Assembly (NCBI GenBank): GCA_023052935.1 | Contig: CM041294.1 | Span: 96,727,616-96,791,615 of the forward strand | Origin: Piezodorus guildinii | Lineage: Eukaryota > Arthropoda > Insecta > Hemiptera > Pentatomidae | Length of the DNA: 64,000 nucleotides | Direction: 5' to 3' | In this document: positions 1-10,456 of the stretch, one piece after another | How the letters are laid out: every line of letters starts with the position of its first letter | Numbering within the stretch: position 1 is the stretch's first letter | Notes under the pieces: model-generated | What the model was told of the DNA's origin: nothing | Databases searched by the model: none | What the model saw: only the letters and a program-made list of their open reading frames with translations | Translations under genes and position numbers: made by a program

Positions 1-195
1 GCCGATAAAACTAAGTGATTGTTTTAGATAATTGATTTTTTAATAAAACACATGTTTCTGTAGAAATTCAATTTAATTAATTCTTTAATAGTTTTACTAA
101 TTTTTATCTCTAACTGTATTTGAAAATTCTTTAATTGATTTTAACAACGGAGAGAAGTAAAAGTCGTGTGTTGCCCGCACCAGATTTTTTTCATT
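1..195 (+). repeat. rep-A fragment (3' part, cut by window edge)
   Basis: Three-prime end of the rep-A family. It reads from the GCCGATAAAACT block through AATAAAACACATGTTTC and CAATTTAATTAATTC to a degenerate AAGTAAAAGTCGTG and the terminal TTGCCCGCACCAGATT. The same order of blocks ends the copies at 712, 12671, 13597 and 44533, and opens the minus copies at 11481, 18664, 52848 and 63192. Non-coding. Confidence 0.75.
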
Positions 196-388
196 CTTAC
201 AAGGGGAAAACAATCATATAAATGCAATAGATGTTTAAATAAAACAGTTGTCATAATTGTGAGGATAATAAAGAGGGATAACGCATAGTTCCTAGGTGTG
301 TAATTATTTAATAGCAGTAAGGAGGTATAATACGGCTATATAATAAGAGGCAAGATATTTGGTATGAATAAAAACCTTTTACATCCAA

Positions 389-666
389 AATAACAGACGC
401 CTGGCAAATTGTTGTGGCGAAAACCCTGCTAGGAAAGTGAAATATATCAAAGAATCATCAGTAAAGCCATTGGTCTCACCCAATCGTAAATAGGAAGCCG
501 TCCTAGCTAGATCAAGGATAGGACACACTAACTTGTCACATTCGAAGTGCCAACCCTGCAACGATCTACCCACTGTCAGGCACATATTGGAGGAATGCTC
601 TTTTTACCTGTCATATCTATAGATTCAGCATATCAGGAATATATATAGACCCAATACAGCAACCTA
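389..666 (+). pseudogene. I/R1-like LINE, C-terminal Cys/His fragment
   Basis: The plus-strand frame through 491 reads KVKYIKESSVKPL, a stop at 491-493, then EAVLARSRIGHTNLSHSKC, a CxxC pair, VRHILEEC and SFYLSYL before another stop. RxRIGHTxLxHS followed by a Cys-Cys-His-Cys knuckle ending in HILxEC is the standard tail downstream of the RT (and often RNase H) in I/R1/Jockey-type non-LTR retrotransposons. Here it is an isolated fragment between two rep-A tails, with one internal stop, so it is dead. The long minus-strand frame over the same bases is a shadow. Confidence 0.7.
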
Positions 667-711
667 AAAAAAGCAATGACGAAAATAATGTCAAATCGTT
701 GCTAAGCTTGT

Positions 712-862
712 AATAAATCACATGTTTCTATATAAATTCAATTTAATTAATTTCATAATAGTTTCACTAGTTTTCATCTTTAACTATGTTAAAAAATTCT
801 TCAACCGATTTTAACAACGGAGGGAAATGAAAGTCGTGTGTTGCCCGCACCAGATGTTTTCC
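712..862 (+). repeat. rep-A fragment (3' part)
   Basis: Second rep-A tail, 150 bp, from AATAAATCACATGTTTC to GTTGCCCGCACCAGAT. It repeats the end of the copy at 1-195 with about 15 percent difference. The two tails flank about 515 bp that holds the LINE fragment, so the older rep-A may have been split or duplicated by that insertion. Confidence 0.7.
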
Positions 863-2395
863 ATTACTTTATCTACATAAAAATCTAATGAAAAATGACC
901 CTCATAAAACCAAAATCACAACAACCCTATACACTTGATGTAGATATAACTACAATTATTATTGTAAAGTACCTCGAAACGTTATTATAATTAAGTTTTA
1001 TATATGTTATAATAAATAAATATATAAAGAAAGAGAAGAGATTGTCCCAACTACTACATTCATAAATACATTTACTCTTCTATAATAATAATTGATATAA
1101 AGTTATTATTATTTTTATCAAAGATCAGTGTTATGCAGAATTAGAGAAATAGCAACAGGCAATAACTAGTTATTAATTTTTATTTTATTTACCTTCACTG
1201 TTTCTAATACTAGTCAATTAGTTAGTTAGTTTGTATTATATCGTTAAGTAGTTATAACAAATGAATTATTTATTATTTGTTGCTGGTTTCTTTGTTTAGT
1301 CAATTAGTTAGTATTATTTTGTTAATTCGTTATAACAAATGATTAATTTATCAGTTTATATTTATTAGTTTTATTTACCAGTTATTATTATACAATATTT
1401 TATATTCTGTAACTTAATGTTCTGTAACATAATTTATATTATGTAATAAAAATACGCGTTGTATCGTAGATGGTACGCGTAGAAATAAATGCACCCATTG
1501 CAGGGTTACTGTAATGAGGAAAACCGTAACCGTAAAAGATCAGTGTTAAATATTACAACTGAGAGGAATTTGTAAGTTTAGATTAGATTTAAGGGTTTTT
1601 AGATATTAAATGTAACGTTCATTACTTCACATTGCATTTACAATGATGTTTTACTCCGAGCACTTTATCGTGTAGAATAGATTAGACGGATTAGAGGATA
1701 GAGGAATACATGTTTGGAGTGTGTGTCGCTTAGATAAGGAGAAAATCGTTCTCTAATTGTAGTTTGGATCGCTATTACCATTGAAATTGCAAGAGCAGAT
1801 CGCAATGACGGATTAGCCATGTTTGCGGATTACTTTTCTAATAGTCCTTTTTACACAAAATTCTCTGTAGATTAACTTAGAAATGTCTCAGAAGTTGACC
1901 GGCAAATCTCACTCATGTCGTATTTCACATTTTCTAATACTCGTCTAAACAACAAACAACGCAAGTTCAGGTCTATAATAAATATCCTAATATTTGAGTT
2001 TCTGATAATTCTAAAAGAACAATTTGTCTCAAACGTTCATTTTGAAGAAGTGTTGTTGTTGTTTCTAGACCAAAAATAGGTGGAATCGCCAATCAAAGCA
2101 TTAATTTAGTTAGGTTTTTTGGCTGGATATTTGCCTCATGTTAGGTTCGATGATCAGGACTTCATCGGGATTAGGCTTATTCCTCGTTTCTTCTTTCTGT
2201 TCTTGAGAAGGTACTTGAGAATGTTTTAGCATTAATATGGATTCGCTGAAGTGTGACTGGAATGCTTAGTTGCTAATTGGGTTTATTAAAGCCTCCATTG
2301 AATTCATAACTCAACTTTTATTCTTTTTAGCTCAAAACATTAGATGACTGCTAGGCACTAACAAAACAAACCAAAACCAATACATTAGGTATTTT
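863..2395. other. AT-rich stretch without recognisable gene
   Basis: No coding frame, RNA gene or known repeat recognised. It holds an imperfect direct repeat of about 55-60 bp, 1213-1275 and 1298-1352, both running AGTCAATTAGTTAGT to GTTATAACAAATGA. At 1452-1482 two ACGCGT sites form a short inverted pair. Bases 2080-2330 are more GC-balanced but show no ORF. Confidence 0.5.
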
Positions 2396-2399
2396 TAAT

Positions 2400-2845
2400 A
2401 TTTATTAAGATATATTACACCTTGTTTCAAAATAAACAATAATAATAACGATATGGGACCATATTCAAACAATATATACAGAAAATAATAATACAGTCTA
2501 ATTACATAAAATAGAAAATAAATAATTTCATACATATAAAAAAGAAAAAGAACTGAATGTCTTAAAAACAACCTGTAATTTAAATAAATACAAAGTTGAA
2601 AAATAAATAAAACGTGTGAATATGACTAATTGTCATAATGAATGAATAAAATGAATGATCATAACTATATACAATATTTACAATCTGCAAAAGAAACCCC
2701 GGACTGGAAGTGATCCCAGCGCCTCTCTTTCAGCCATCGTCACTGGTGTGAGTCAGTAGAGGCTGAGTAAGGGAGTAATGGCCACAAACATACAGTATAT
2801 GAGAGGAGGATCGGACCAGGGTCAGAACTCCAATAAATGTTTAAG
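2400..2845 (-). mobile_element. LINE 3' end (family shared with 57,676-58,145)
   Basis: Bases 2665-2845 match 57,925-58,140 block for block: TACAATATTTACAATC, GAAACCCCGGAC, GCGCCTC, TTTCAGCC, TCACTGGTG, then GGCCACAAA. The AT-rich part below it resembles the 3' UTR of the second copy, which starts with a long T run, i.e. a poly-A tail on the minus strand. The reading is therefore a 5'-truncated LINE end on the minus strand. No coding domain survives, so the clade is not assignable. Confidence 0.5.
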
Positions 2846-2884
2846 TAAGCCGCGGCATACGGGCGTTTAGGGACAGAAATGACC

Positions 2885-3082
2885 CATGTAACCATGGTAC
2901 TGACTTTATGTCGGTGGGTATTAGACCTCCGGACTTCTATTACTACTCAAATTAAAGCTACTTTTATTCCTCGTATAGTAGTTTATTACCATTATATTGT
3001 ATAGGGCAACCGTTTCCATGATATCAACCAAATCACTGAATAAAATAAAAAGTTTCTTGGTTTCTGTTTTTTTTTTTTTTTT
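2885..3082. repeat. Dispersed repeat Q, copy 1
   Basis: Shares at least eight ordered blocks with 20,753-20,945, among them ATGTAACCAT, TATGTCGGTG, ATTACTACTCAAATTAAAGCTA and TTTCCATGATATCAACCAAATCA (TTCCATAATAACAACCAAATCA in copy 2). No ORF; boundaries and class unknown. A SINE-1 copy lies directly 3' of it. Confidence 0.6.
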
Positions 3083-3091
3083 TGTATGAAC

Positions 3092-3290
3092 GATATTTTT
3101 TTCCAGTGGCGCGACAGGCGGTGTAGGCTCTGTGCCTTGCGGTGTAATCTCCTGGGAGATTACACTCACGTTGATGCATTTTGTAGTGTAGGGTGATCAT
3201 TCCCTACGCCCAATTTTGTGAGTGGCCACCATTTGGCTGACGGGTCTCACATACCCGAAGGATAGGCTGTGAGTGAAACCCTCCCCTCCC
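3092..3290 (-). mobile_element. SINE-1 copy, 5'-truncated
   Basis: Minus-strand copy of the tRNA-derived SINE defined by 42,123-42,422. It keeps the 3' body (GGCGCGACAGGC, TAATCTCCTGGGAGATTACACT, TAGTGTAGGGTGAT, GTGGCCACCATTTGGCTGACGGGTCTCACATACCC as read on the plus strand) and an A-rich tail. It stops before the tRNA-like head, the usual outcome of incomplete reverse transcription. Confidence 0.75.
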
Positions 3291-3864
3291 CCCTCGGTTT
3301 ATTATTATAAACCATGACTATTATTCATACAGAAGTGTTTTATAACTCAATTAATTATTACTCTTTCAAATTTCATCTATATTACATATTTTATTTTTTT
3401 ATGGAATTAATCTCGTATACAGCTTAGTTTCAACAATGTTATATAGTTCCTTGAATCAAACTTGACTCTTATAAAAACATATAAGCAAGTTAAGATAACA
3501 TATTAATTTCATCCTTGTTTTTGTTCACAGGTAAGCCCTCATAATTTTGTCCTTTTCATTGAGCCACATCTAATGAGTAAGTCTCTCATTTATAATTATT
3601 AATATATTTATAGTGGAATTAGTGAATCTTCTACAACAGTCCTCTCCTTGCACATAAATTTAAAAAACATCTTTATCAGATGATTATCCAATTGGATAGC
3701 ACTTGACTACTAATTCTAAACTGTTTCTACAGGTATCAATCTTTGAATTAAGAACAATACCAACCATATCTTTTCTCCTAATAATTTTATTTTTTTTTCT
3801 AAATCGCCCCTGCGCAGAAAGGCTTCTCGGCCTGACGTTAAAACCTCGATAAATACATTCGATG
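3291..3864. other. AT-rich spacer, nothing recognised
   Basis: No ORF, RNA or repeat recognised in this stretch. It ends at the target duplication of the hAT-type element that starts at 3873. Confidence 0.4.
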
Positions 3865-3984
3865 AGATAGAGCAGTGGTGGGCAAATACTTAAAAAAAAA
3901 AAAAAAGTACGGAGTACTGTACTTAAGGCGTAGAAGGCTGCTTAGCTAGCGCCCAAGATCGCTCGGTCATACCTAGCAGCAAAC

Positions 3985-4260
3985 GCAATGATTTTTTATG
4001 GGAGTAATAAATACTTGGTTATTTCGTCCTTCGAAATGAATGTAAAAATTTTTATAATTTTCGTTTACAAAAAAAAAAAATATGACTGGACCTTCTGCTG
4101 GGTTTGAACCCCTAAATTGGGTATAGATGGCTGCTAGCCCCGTTTTCCCATCGATAACCCTTAAAAGATTTAATAAGTGGTTAAGCATTTATATTATATC
4201 CCAATCTCCGCTCGTTCAAACCCAGCAGATGGCTTTAGAATTTTTTGAAGGAAGTAAAAA
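3985..4260. repeat. Decayed tRNA-SINE remnants
   Basis: Bases 3985-4050 match the SINE-2 body (ATTTTTTATGGGAGTAATAAAT, then CTTCG and GTAAAAA). Bases 4085-4160 read on the minus strand as a tRNA-like head with B box GGGTTTGAACCCC. Bases 4214-4260 have a second one, GTTCAAACCCAGCAGATGG. All are short and diverged. Confidence 0.45.
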
Positions 4261-4557
4261 ATCCTGATGTGAAAAATATATGATTTTAATTGAAAAAATA
4301 AACAAAATATAATAGGACCATCAGTCAGATTTGAACCCGCTGAAAATCTTCGATGCGCAGGCGCGTGTTCTTAAAATCGATGGTTCTATTTGATTCCACT
4401 GGTAAAAAAACACAATAGACCTCAATATTGATTTTATCCGTAAAGATTATACCGATTTTAAAATCGATAATATTGAAAAAATATGGTCTAAATGAATTTT
4501 TAATAGACCTCATGTATAAAACTCGTACTTAATATGTGTAGGTAATATACTCTAATC

Positions 4558-4953
4558 GTTTGTCGGAAACAATCCATAAAGTTAGAATTGGTCATAATTA
4601 CTCCGAGAGATTTGAGGTGCGATCGGGTTTGAAACAGGGTGACTCTCTTTCACCTGTGTTATTTAACATAGCGTTAGAATATGTCATAAAAAATGTGATG
4701 TGTACCGACAAAGGATTAAATATGGGTGACAAGATTCCGGTTTTGGGGTATGCCGATGATTTGGTACTGATAGATGAAGACACGGAAACCATGCAACTAA
4801 ATACAAGTGTGTTAATAAAGCGTCGATGGCAGGACTGCGTTAAGGCTGATCTCGTGATCTTGAGCTTGAACGGTGGACATTGAACGAGTCTGTGTAGGCA
4901 GACTGGTGGTATCGGCATCGAACCTTCGGGTTCGGTAAGTCTATTGTTATTAT
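4558..4953 (+). mobile_element. RTE copy, 5'-truncated and internally deleted
   Basis: Copy of the RTE element at 25,673. The frame 4560-4883 covers RT motifs SGLKQGDSLSPVLFN and YADD (LGYADDLVLI), then jumps from TSVLIK straight to the RRWxDCVKADL C-terminal block, deleting about 600 bp; the junction shows 2-nt microhomology. A perfect 15-bp target duplication TAATATACTCTAATC flanks it (4543-4557 and 4954-4968). Dead copy. The minus-strand frame here is a shadow. Confidence 0.85.
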
Positions 4954-4985
4954 TAATATACTCTAATCTGGTGACCTCATAAAAA

Positions 4986-5404
4986 ACGTTGAAAATTATT
5001 ACACAATTGTTTATTATTTCGAAATACTATAGTAGGGTATAACTGTTTATAAAGCTGTTTATATCAGTTAAAGGGGGGAAGGGTTAAAATACTAATAAAT
5101 TTGTCTTTATCTTCAAAATTACTGAGTTATTGAATTAAATCACTATTAATCGGCCGCCATTTTAAAAATAACTAGTTGATATTAACGGCTAGGTTGTTAG
5201 GATCATCGTTGCATGCCCTAGTATTTTTGTGGGAAATGTTAAAAAATTGGTTCGCCGGCCGGCGGTCGCCGGACCAACAGATTTTTTTATTCGTTTTTTG
5301 GGTTTTAAGTTTCTTGATACATGAGCCCTCAAATTTAGAGGAAGGGGTTATTTTTTTTCTTTCGGTCTATTACAAAGGTTAGTTATTGAAAATAAGAAAC
5401 CAAA
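4986..5404 (+). repeat. rep-B copy (internally deleted)
   Basis: Starts AATTATTACACAATTGTTTATTATTT, then the Grich GGTATAACTGTTTATA block, the conserved core ATCGGCCGCCATTTTAAAAATAAC to GGATCATCGTTGCATGCCCTAG, the CGG-rich block, CCCTCAAATTT, and the end block AAAGGTTAGTTATTGAAAATAA. Much of the middle of longer copies is missing. No true ORF. Confidence 0.7.
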
Positions 5405-5692
5405 AGTGGCTTTACCCTTCCTACCGTTCTTAAGTACTTCCTTCTCTTCCATGTTCTCCGATCCCGCTGTCCATCGTGTATTTCAGATATATTTGGATTT
5501 AAATCCTCCGTTCACAGCCTTCAGACCTGTATATAGCGCCTCATCGAACCGCAGATCTATTAGTATCCGATCCTCGTCCGTGTGGAATTATATCTCTTCT
5601 TATATCCGTCATTCCAATACTCTTCAGACCTTCAAATCCCGTTTCTTCAAACACTTCCTGTCTATCCTATTTTCAAATGACCCTAACTGATT
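5401..5692 (+). pseudogene. CR1/L2-like LINE, RT C-terminal end
   Basis: The translated frame reads ASSNRRSISIRSSSVWNYI, then SSYIRHSNTLQTFKSRFFKHFLSIL and a stop. SIRSSxxWNxxPxxIRxSxSLxxFKSRxxxH is the terminal signature of CR1/L2/Jockey-type RT ORFs; a clearer version lies at 46,260. 5'-truncated, so no RT catalytic motif. The element's 3' UTR continues to about 6000, is split by a rep-B copy, and resumes at 6339-6412 with a CCCAGAATAAATAAAGAATTTATT tail and a short TTA repeat. Confidence 0.6.
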
Positions 5693-5999
5693 TGCAAATT
5701 TCAATAAAAATCGGTAAATACAGGAAAGGTAAACTACTATTTATTATATTTTATTTTGTATAGTATTTAAAGATTTATGTATTTTATTTCACACATTTTC
5801 ATAAGCATTATAGATTTATTTTGTACTGTATATATGTACATATATATTTTTTTGTCTAATTTGTTTCGTTTGTTTTTCTAAATTATTATAAGAACCTACC
5901 TATTAATTTATAACTATTATTCATTTCCTTTGTTATTTCTGTTGTTTTTTGTTTGTCTTTTAACTCCAAGACACTGAAATTCTAATTCTAAAAAAAAAA

Positions 6000-6338
6000 T
6001 TACCACTGCTCAAAATTCGAGAGCTTACGTTTCGAGATGCGTTGAATTCGAATAACGAATAAAAAAAAAACGGTTTGTCCTAATTAATTAATAAATAAAT
6101 AAATTGATTTTAGTGCCATTTGATAGAGAATTATAAATGGAAAAAGAATAATTGAAATTGGTTAAAAACTAGCTGAGATATTGCGTTTTGAAATCAGCAG
6201 TAGTGACATGATATTATCCTTTGAATTATTTATTACTTTTCATATTAGTTAATTGCCTATCAACAACTATATAAACAGTTATACCCTAATATTGTTATTT
6301 GGAAATAATAAACCATTGTGTAATAATTTGCAGCGTTT
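6000..6338 (-). repeat. rep-B copy inside the LINE 3' UTR
   Basis: Minus-oriented rep-B with AAACGCTGCAAATTATTACAC at its start (6317-6338 on the plus strand as GTGTAATAATTTGCAGCGTTT), then TATTTCCAAATAACAATATTAGGGTATAAC. The middle core is deleted, and the end blocks around ACGAATAAAAAAAAAACGGTTTGTCC remain. It interrupts the 3' UTR of the LINE that starts at 5401. Confidence 0.65.
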
Positions 6339-6512
6339 GATTTTTTTCTGTAATATTATTCTGAAGTTATTTGTCCCAGAATAAATAAAGAATTTATTAT
6401 TATTATTTTTATAAAAGTACTCCCGTCCTTCAAAGTACAAAAATGCTTAGTACAGTACTTCTTAGTGATCATTATTTGAGTATAGTACTCCAATATTTTT
6501 TCTTAGTATATG

Positions 6513-7683
6513 TCCACACTGGATTACTCTTCAAGCTGAAAACCCATTTACCCCAGTCTCTATACCTCATTCTCCGATCCTATCTCTCAAACCGTTCCTT
6601 CCGAGTTCGCTGTGGTGAAGAATTTTCTAACCTTTATCCCGTTGAGGCCGGTGTTCCTCAAGGCAGCGTCTTGGGACCCGTCCTCTACATCCTTTACACT
6701 GCTGATATTCCTACACATCCTTTCTGGCAACTTTTGCAGACGACACCGCCATCCTATCATCCAGTTCCAATCCTGAAACAGCATCCTTAAACCTTCAGAG
6801 ACACCTTTTCCTTATCGAACACTGGTGTAATAACTGGCGTGTAAAGGTGAACGAAGCCAAATGTAAACACATAACCTTTACTCCTAGACGAAAATCCTGT
6901 CCGCCAGTTTATTTCAACTCATTACCAATTCCTCTCTCAGATACAGTCCGGTATCTTGGCTTACTGTTAGACAAAAGATTAACTTGGAACCCACATACAA
7001 GACTTAAAAGACAAGAACTCAACCGACGATTCGGACAGTTATACCGACTACTCAACAGAAAATCTGAACTTACAGTTGACAACAAATTATTAATCTACAA
7101 GACAATACTGAAGCCCATCTGGGCCTACGGACTTGAACTGTGGAGGACAGCTAAACGTACTAACATCAAACGCATTCAATCCTTTCAATCCAAAGTCCTC
7201 TGTACAATAGTAAATGCTCCTTATTATGTCTCCAACTATACCTTGCACCACGACCTTAATGTTCCATTTATTTCAGACCTAATTCCATCCAAATTTTCCA
7301 AATTCCACCAGAACCTATTTCATCATCCTAATCCTCTAGCTCAATCCCTATCCAGCTCCACTCATCCATACAATCCACCTAGAAGGTTGAAACGGCAGTG
7401 GCCCCGCGACCTTTTGTAAATATATTGGAGTTCTAGCACTGGCTAGATTCTCCACTCAATGTGATGTATGTATGAGTGTGTGTATGTGTATATAGGTATA
7501 AGTGAATTCTTGACTATTGTATTGATTCATTATTGTGTATATATTTTATTGTAATTTTATGCCGCGTAAATATTGTATGAATGTAGTATGTATGATATCT
7601 TTCAGCACTACTATTAATGTCCAAATTGGGACAGATTGTAATTTTACTCAATAAAAATTGTTGTTGAAATATCAAAAAAAAAA
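6513..7683 (+). mobile_element. Jockey-clade LINE, 5'-truncated (copy A)
   Basis: The RT begins inside the finger/palm region: VEAGVPQGSVLGPVLYILYT in one frame, then a 1-nt shift near 6720 into the frame carrying TFADDTAIL, the catalytic FADD box. That frame runs to a stop at 7419 through YLGLLLDKRLTWNPH, LLIYKTILKPIWAYGLELW, IQRFQSK-like IQSFQSKVLCTIVNAPYYV and the C-terminal LKRQWPRDLL. These are diagnostic of Jockey. The 3' UTR ends CTCAATAAAAATTGTTGTTG plus an A tract. Likely target duplication AGTATATG/AGTATTTG (6505-6512, 7684-7691). Non-functional because of truncation and frameshift. Confidence 0.85.
6727..7419 (+). pseudogene. Jockey RT, FADD motif to C-terminus
   Basis: Longest open frame of copy A. 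It starts in FLATFADDTAILSSSS, so the second and third catalytic aspartates of the RT palm are intact. Upstream motif A is missing through truncation, and motif B lies in another frame. About 230 codons are open, then a stop. Three other copies in the window (31,954, 44,847, 28,922) overlap its C-terminal part. Confidence 0.8.
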
Positions 7684-7709
7684 AGTATTTGCCGACGACT
7701 ATGATAGAG

Positions 7710-8105
7710 GAGGCTAGGAGGAGTGCGGGAGCGCGGAAGACGATTTGCAACGCCCCTCAACCCAAGTGTTGGGGAGCTAAAAAACCAACCTCTCCTGTCT
7801 TCCCTTTTCGAAACTATCTTTATGCGGTCACTGTTTTAGTCCGCGCTTCTTATTTAGTACTAACAGTCTGCTTTTTATATAGCCTTCTCCATAAAATCTC
7901 AATCTCTATATAAATAAAACGGATTTTGATTTGGTTTCCACTACCATTTTGGACACTATTTCATCAAGGCTTATAAGTTAAATGTATTGTAATTAAATAT
8001 TCTTTAGAAGAGAAAATTAAATTTTCCATAACCATATAATTCCTGAAATATGAGCAGAAGTATTGACTTGTTATGTACCTCTGACCTCTGGAAAGCGCAA
8101 GATCA
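7710..8105. other. Spacer, nothing recognised
   Basis: Contains a purine-rich GC-balanced patch (7703-7760), then AT-rich DNA. A frame at 7689-7913 overlaps the MITE end and shows no domain, so I do not call it a gene. Confidence 0.4.
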
Positions 8106-8108
8106 TAA

Positions 8109-8419
8109 AAACGCTGCAAATTATTACACAATGGGATTATTATTTCCAAATAACTATATTAGGATGTAACTGTTTATATAGCTATTGATAGGCAATTAAC
8201 TAATATAAAATGGAATACATAATTCAAAGGAAAATATTATACCACTGCTGCTAATTTCAAAACGTATCTCTGCTAGTTCTGAAAAAAAAATTCAATGATT
8301 CTTTCTTCATTTTTTAGGAATATATTTAGATAATTTTTTTTCTTTCTTTATAATCATTCACGGTTTTTTTGGTTTGGATTTACTGATTCTAAAACTCTAT
8401 ACATATTTTTCTCTATCTT

Positions 8420-8464
<45 letters not shown>

Positions 8465-9064
8465 ATTATATTATATATATATATTATAAATATTCAATAA
8501 TAAACAATTTTTTGTGGAATTAAATTTATTATAAATTGTGGCTTATACAGATCATTTTTTTTTTTTGTGTTAACTATATTCACATTTTTCTGTACCTTTA
8601 AAATTAACAGAGTTATGGGTGTATTTGGGGTTAAAATTTTTTCCTTTTTGAGCTTTTTTTCGGTTAAAAACACAAGTAAGTTTTTTTGTCTATCGTCGAA
8701 AATAATTGAGTTACGAGCAACGAATTTATGTAGGCAAGATTTTAATTTTTTCATTAATATTAATATTTTTGTTTATCGCACTTAACTGATACTAAAACTC
8801 TATACACGTTTTTCTCTATCTACGAAAATAACTTAGTTATGGGTTTATTTATGCTTAATTTTTTTTTCTTTTTCCTCTTTTTTATAATTCCCATTATAAG
8901 TGTTTTATAAGGTTAAAAACACTAATAATTTTTTTCTCTATCTTCGAAAATAACTGAGTTATTGAATTAAATCACTTTTAATCGGCCGCCATTTATAAAA
9001 TAACCAGCTGATATCAACGTCTAGGTGTTAGGATCATCGTTGCATGCCCTAGTATTTTTGAGGT
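8109..9064 (+). repeat. rep-B copy, long form
   Basis: Begins ACGCTGCAAATTATTACAC, TATTTCCAAATAACTATATTAGG, then CCACTGCTGCTAATTTCAAAACG. The middle is a stack of diverged subrepeats of about 150 bp, each running TGATnCTAAAACTCTATACA, TTTTTCTCTATCTTCGAAAATAACT, GAGTTATGnGTnTATTTATG, a pyrimidine tract, then TTATAATT. It ends with the conserved core CGGCCGCCATTT to ATCATCGTTGCATGCCCTAG. The 3' end beyond TAGTATTTTTG is truncated. Contains an AT microsatellite. Confidence 0.75.
8425..8482. repeat. (AT)n microsatellite
   Basis: About 18 AT units, then interrupted TATAATATTATA, inside the rep-B copy. Confidence 0.9.
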
Positions 9065-9585
9065 GAAAAAAAAAAAACACCGAGTTTAATTATAACGTAT
9101 GGGATTGAGGATACGAAACAGTACTTTAAACGTTAGTAGAACTATTGAAATATAGAATATTAAAAATATATAAATAATCACATTAGAACGTGTATCGGAT
9201 AACGCAATATTACATTTGCAATATTAAAGCACTGACAAGAGATAAAAAAAAAACATTATTTTCATTTGATTAACATGTAAGAGCTATTTTTTTTTTTAAA
9301 CTCAGTATTGTGGCTAATTATCTAAATTGCAATGACAGATGTTAGATACTTTACAACGAGCTATCCGATAGAGGCATCAGCACCACATGTCACAGATCTG
9401 CAAATATTGAATGCTGGCAGGGCAGCCATGTTGGTTCTACCTTACATACTGTATCTATCTATGCTCCATAAATATTACCATTGCCTCGCCGGCTCCAATT
9501 AGAACAGCTAATTATTTTCTATGGCTAAGAGGATACTAAATGTTAAATGGCAGAACATACAGAGCCTTTTAGGTACATCATGCGT
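9065..9585. other. Spacer, nothing recognised
   Basis: AT-rich flanks around a GC-balanced, non-repetitive patch at 9340-9520. No coding frame over 60 codons with a recognisable product. Confidence 0.4.
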
Positions 9586-10456
9586 ATATATAAGCGAGAT
9601 TTCAAATTTTTTCTTTTCTTTTTCCTCTTTTATATAATTATTCGCGGTGTATTATTGACATGTAATGCATTTTTTTTATCGCGCTTTATTGATTCTAAAA
9701 CTCTCCACACACTTTACCTTATCTTCAAAAATAACTGAATTAAAAGCGTATTTATGTGAAAAATATCAATTTTTTTCTTTTCTTTTTTCTCTTTTATATA
9801 CAATAATTTTTTTTTTCTTATCTTCGAAAATAACGTAGTTACAAGCGTATACATAAGCGAGATTTCAATTTTTCAAATTTTTTTTCTTTTCTTTTTTCCA
9901 TTTATATATAATTATTATATATATATATATATGCGAGATTTCAATTTTTTTCATTTTTCCTTTTTTTTTTTTTTGCTTATCGCGCCTCACTGATTCTAAA
10001 ACTCTATACACACTTTTTTCTACCGTCAAAAGTAACTGAGTTATGAGCGTATTTATGTGTAAAATTTCATTTTTTTATCTTTTCCTTTTTCTCTTTTATA
10101 TAATTATTCGCGTTTTGTTGGTTAAAAAACACTATTAAATTTGTTTTCTATCTTCAAAAATAACTGAGTAATTGAATAGAATCCTTTTAATCGGCCTCCA
10201 TTTTAAAACTAACCAGCAGAAATCAACGTATAGGTGTTAGGATCATCATTGAATGGACTAGTATTTTTGTGGCGAATTTCAGGCCAGTAATTTCGGAGGT
10301 ATGCCGCAGATGGCGGACAAACGGATTTTTTCAGTCGTTATACGGATTGTACGCATCTTGAAACATAAACCCTCAAATTTTGAGCAGGGGTATTTTTTTT
10401 TTTTTTTTTTTTTTTTTGGTCGATTACAAAGGTTGATTATTGAAAATAATAAACCA
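9586..10456 (+). repeat. rep-B copy with four internal subrepeats
   Basis: Starts inside the subrepeat array: GATTCTAAAACTC... at 9688 and 9986, and AATAACTGAGTTATGAGCGTATTTATGTG-type blocks at 9730, 9830 and 10028, separated by pyrimidine tracts. Then come the core (10188-10272), the AAATGCCG-like CGCAGATGGCGGACAAACGG block, CTCAAATTTTGAGCAGGGG, a T tract and the end GATTACAAAGGTTGATTATTGAAAATAATAAACCA. A second rep-B follows immediately. Confidence 0.7.

Larger units (their letters stand above)
3873..7701. mobile_element. hAT-type MITE expanded by nested insertions
   Basis: The left end CAGTGGTGGGCAAATACTT and the right end AAGTATTTGCCGACGACTA are inverted copies with a few mismatches. CAGTGGTGGGCAA is a hallmark hAT MITE terminus. 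The 8-bp flanks are AGATAGAG (3865-3872) and TGATAGAG (7702-7709), which is the hAT target-duplication length with one difference. The AGTACT-rich interior typical of such MITEs is visible at 3893-3930 and 6412-6504. The rest is later insertion: SINE remnants, an RTE copy, two rep-B copies, a LINE end and a Jockey copy. The original element was probably only a few hundred bp. No transposase. Confidence 0.6.

Noticed and set aside
379..585. 68-codon minus-strand frame
   Set aside because: Antisense shadow of the plus-strand LINE Cys/His fragment, which has clear family motifs.
4558..4953. Idea that the internal deletion is a spliced intron
   Set aside because: The removed segment does not start with GT and end with AG at the observed joint; short microhomology explains it better.
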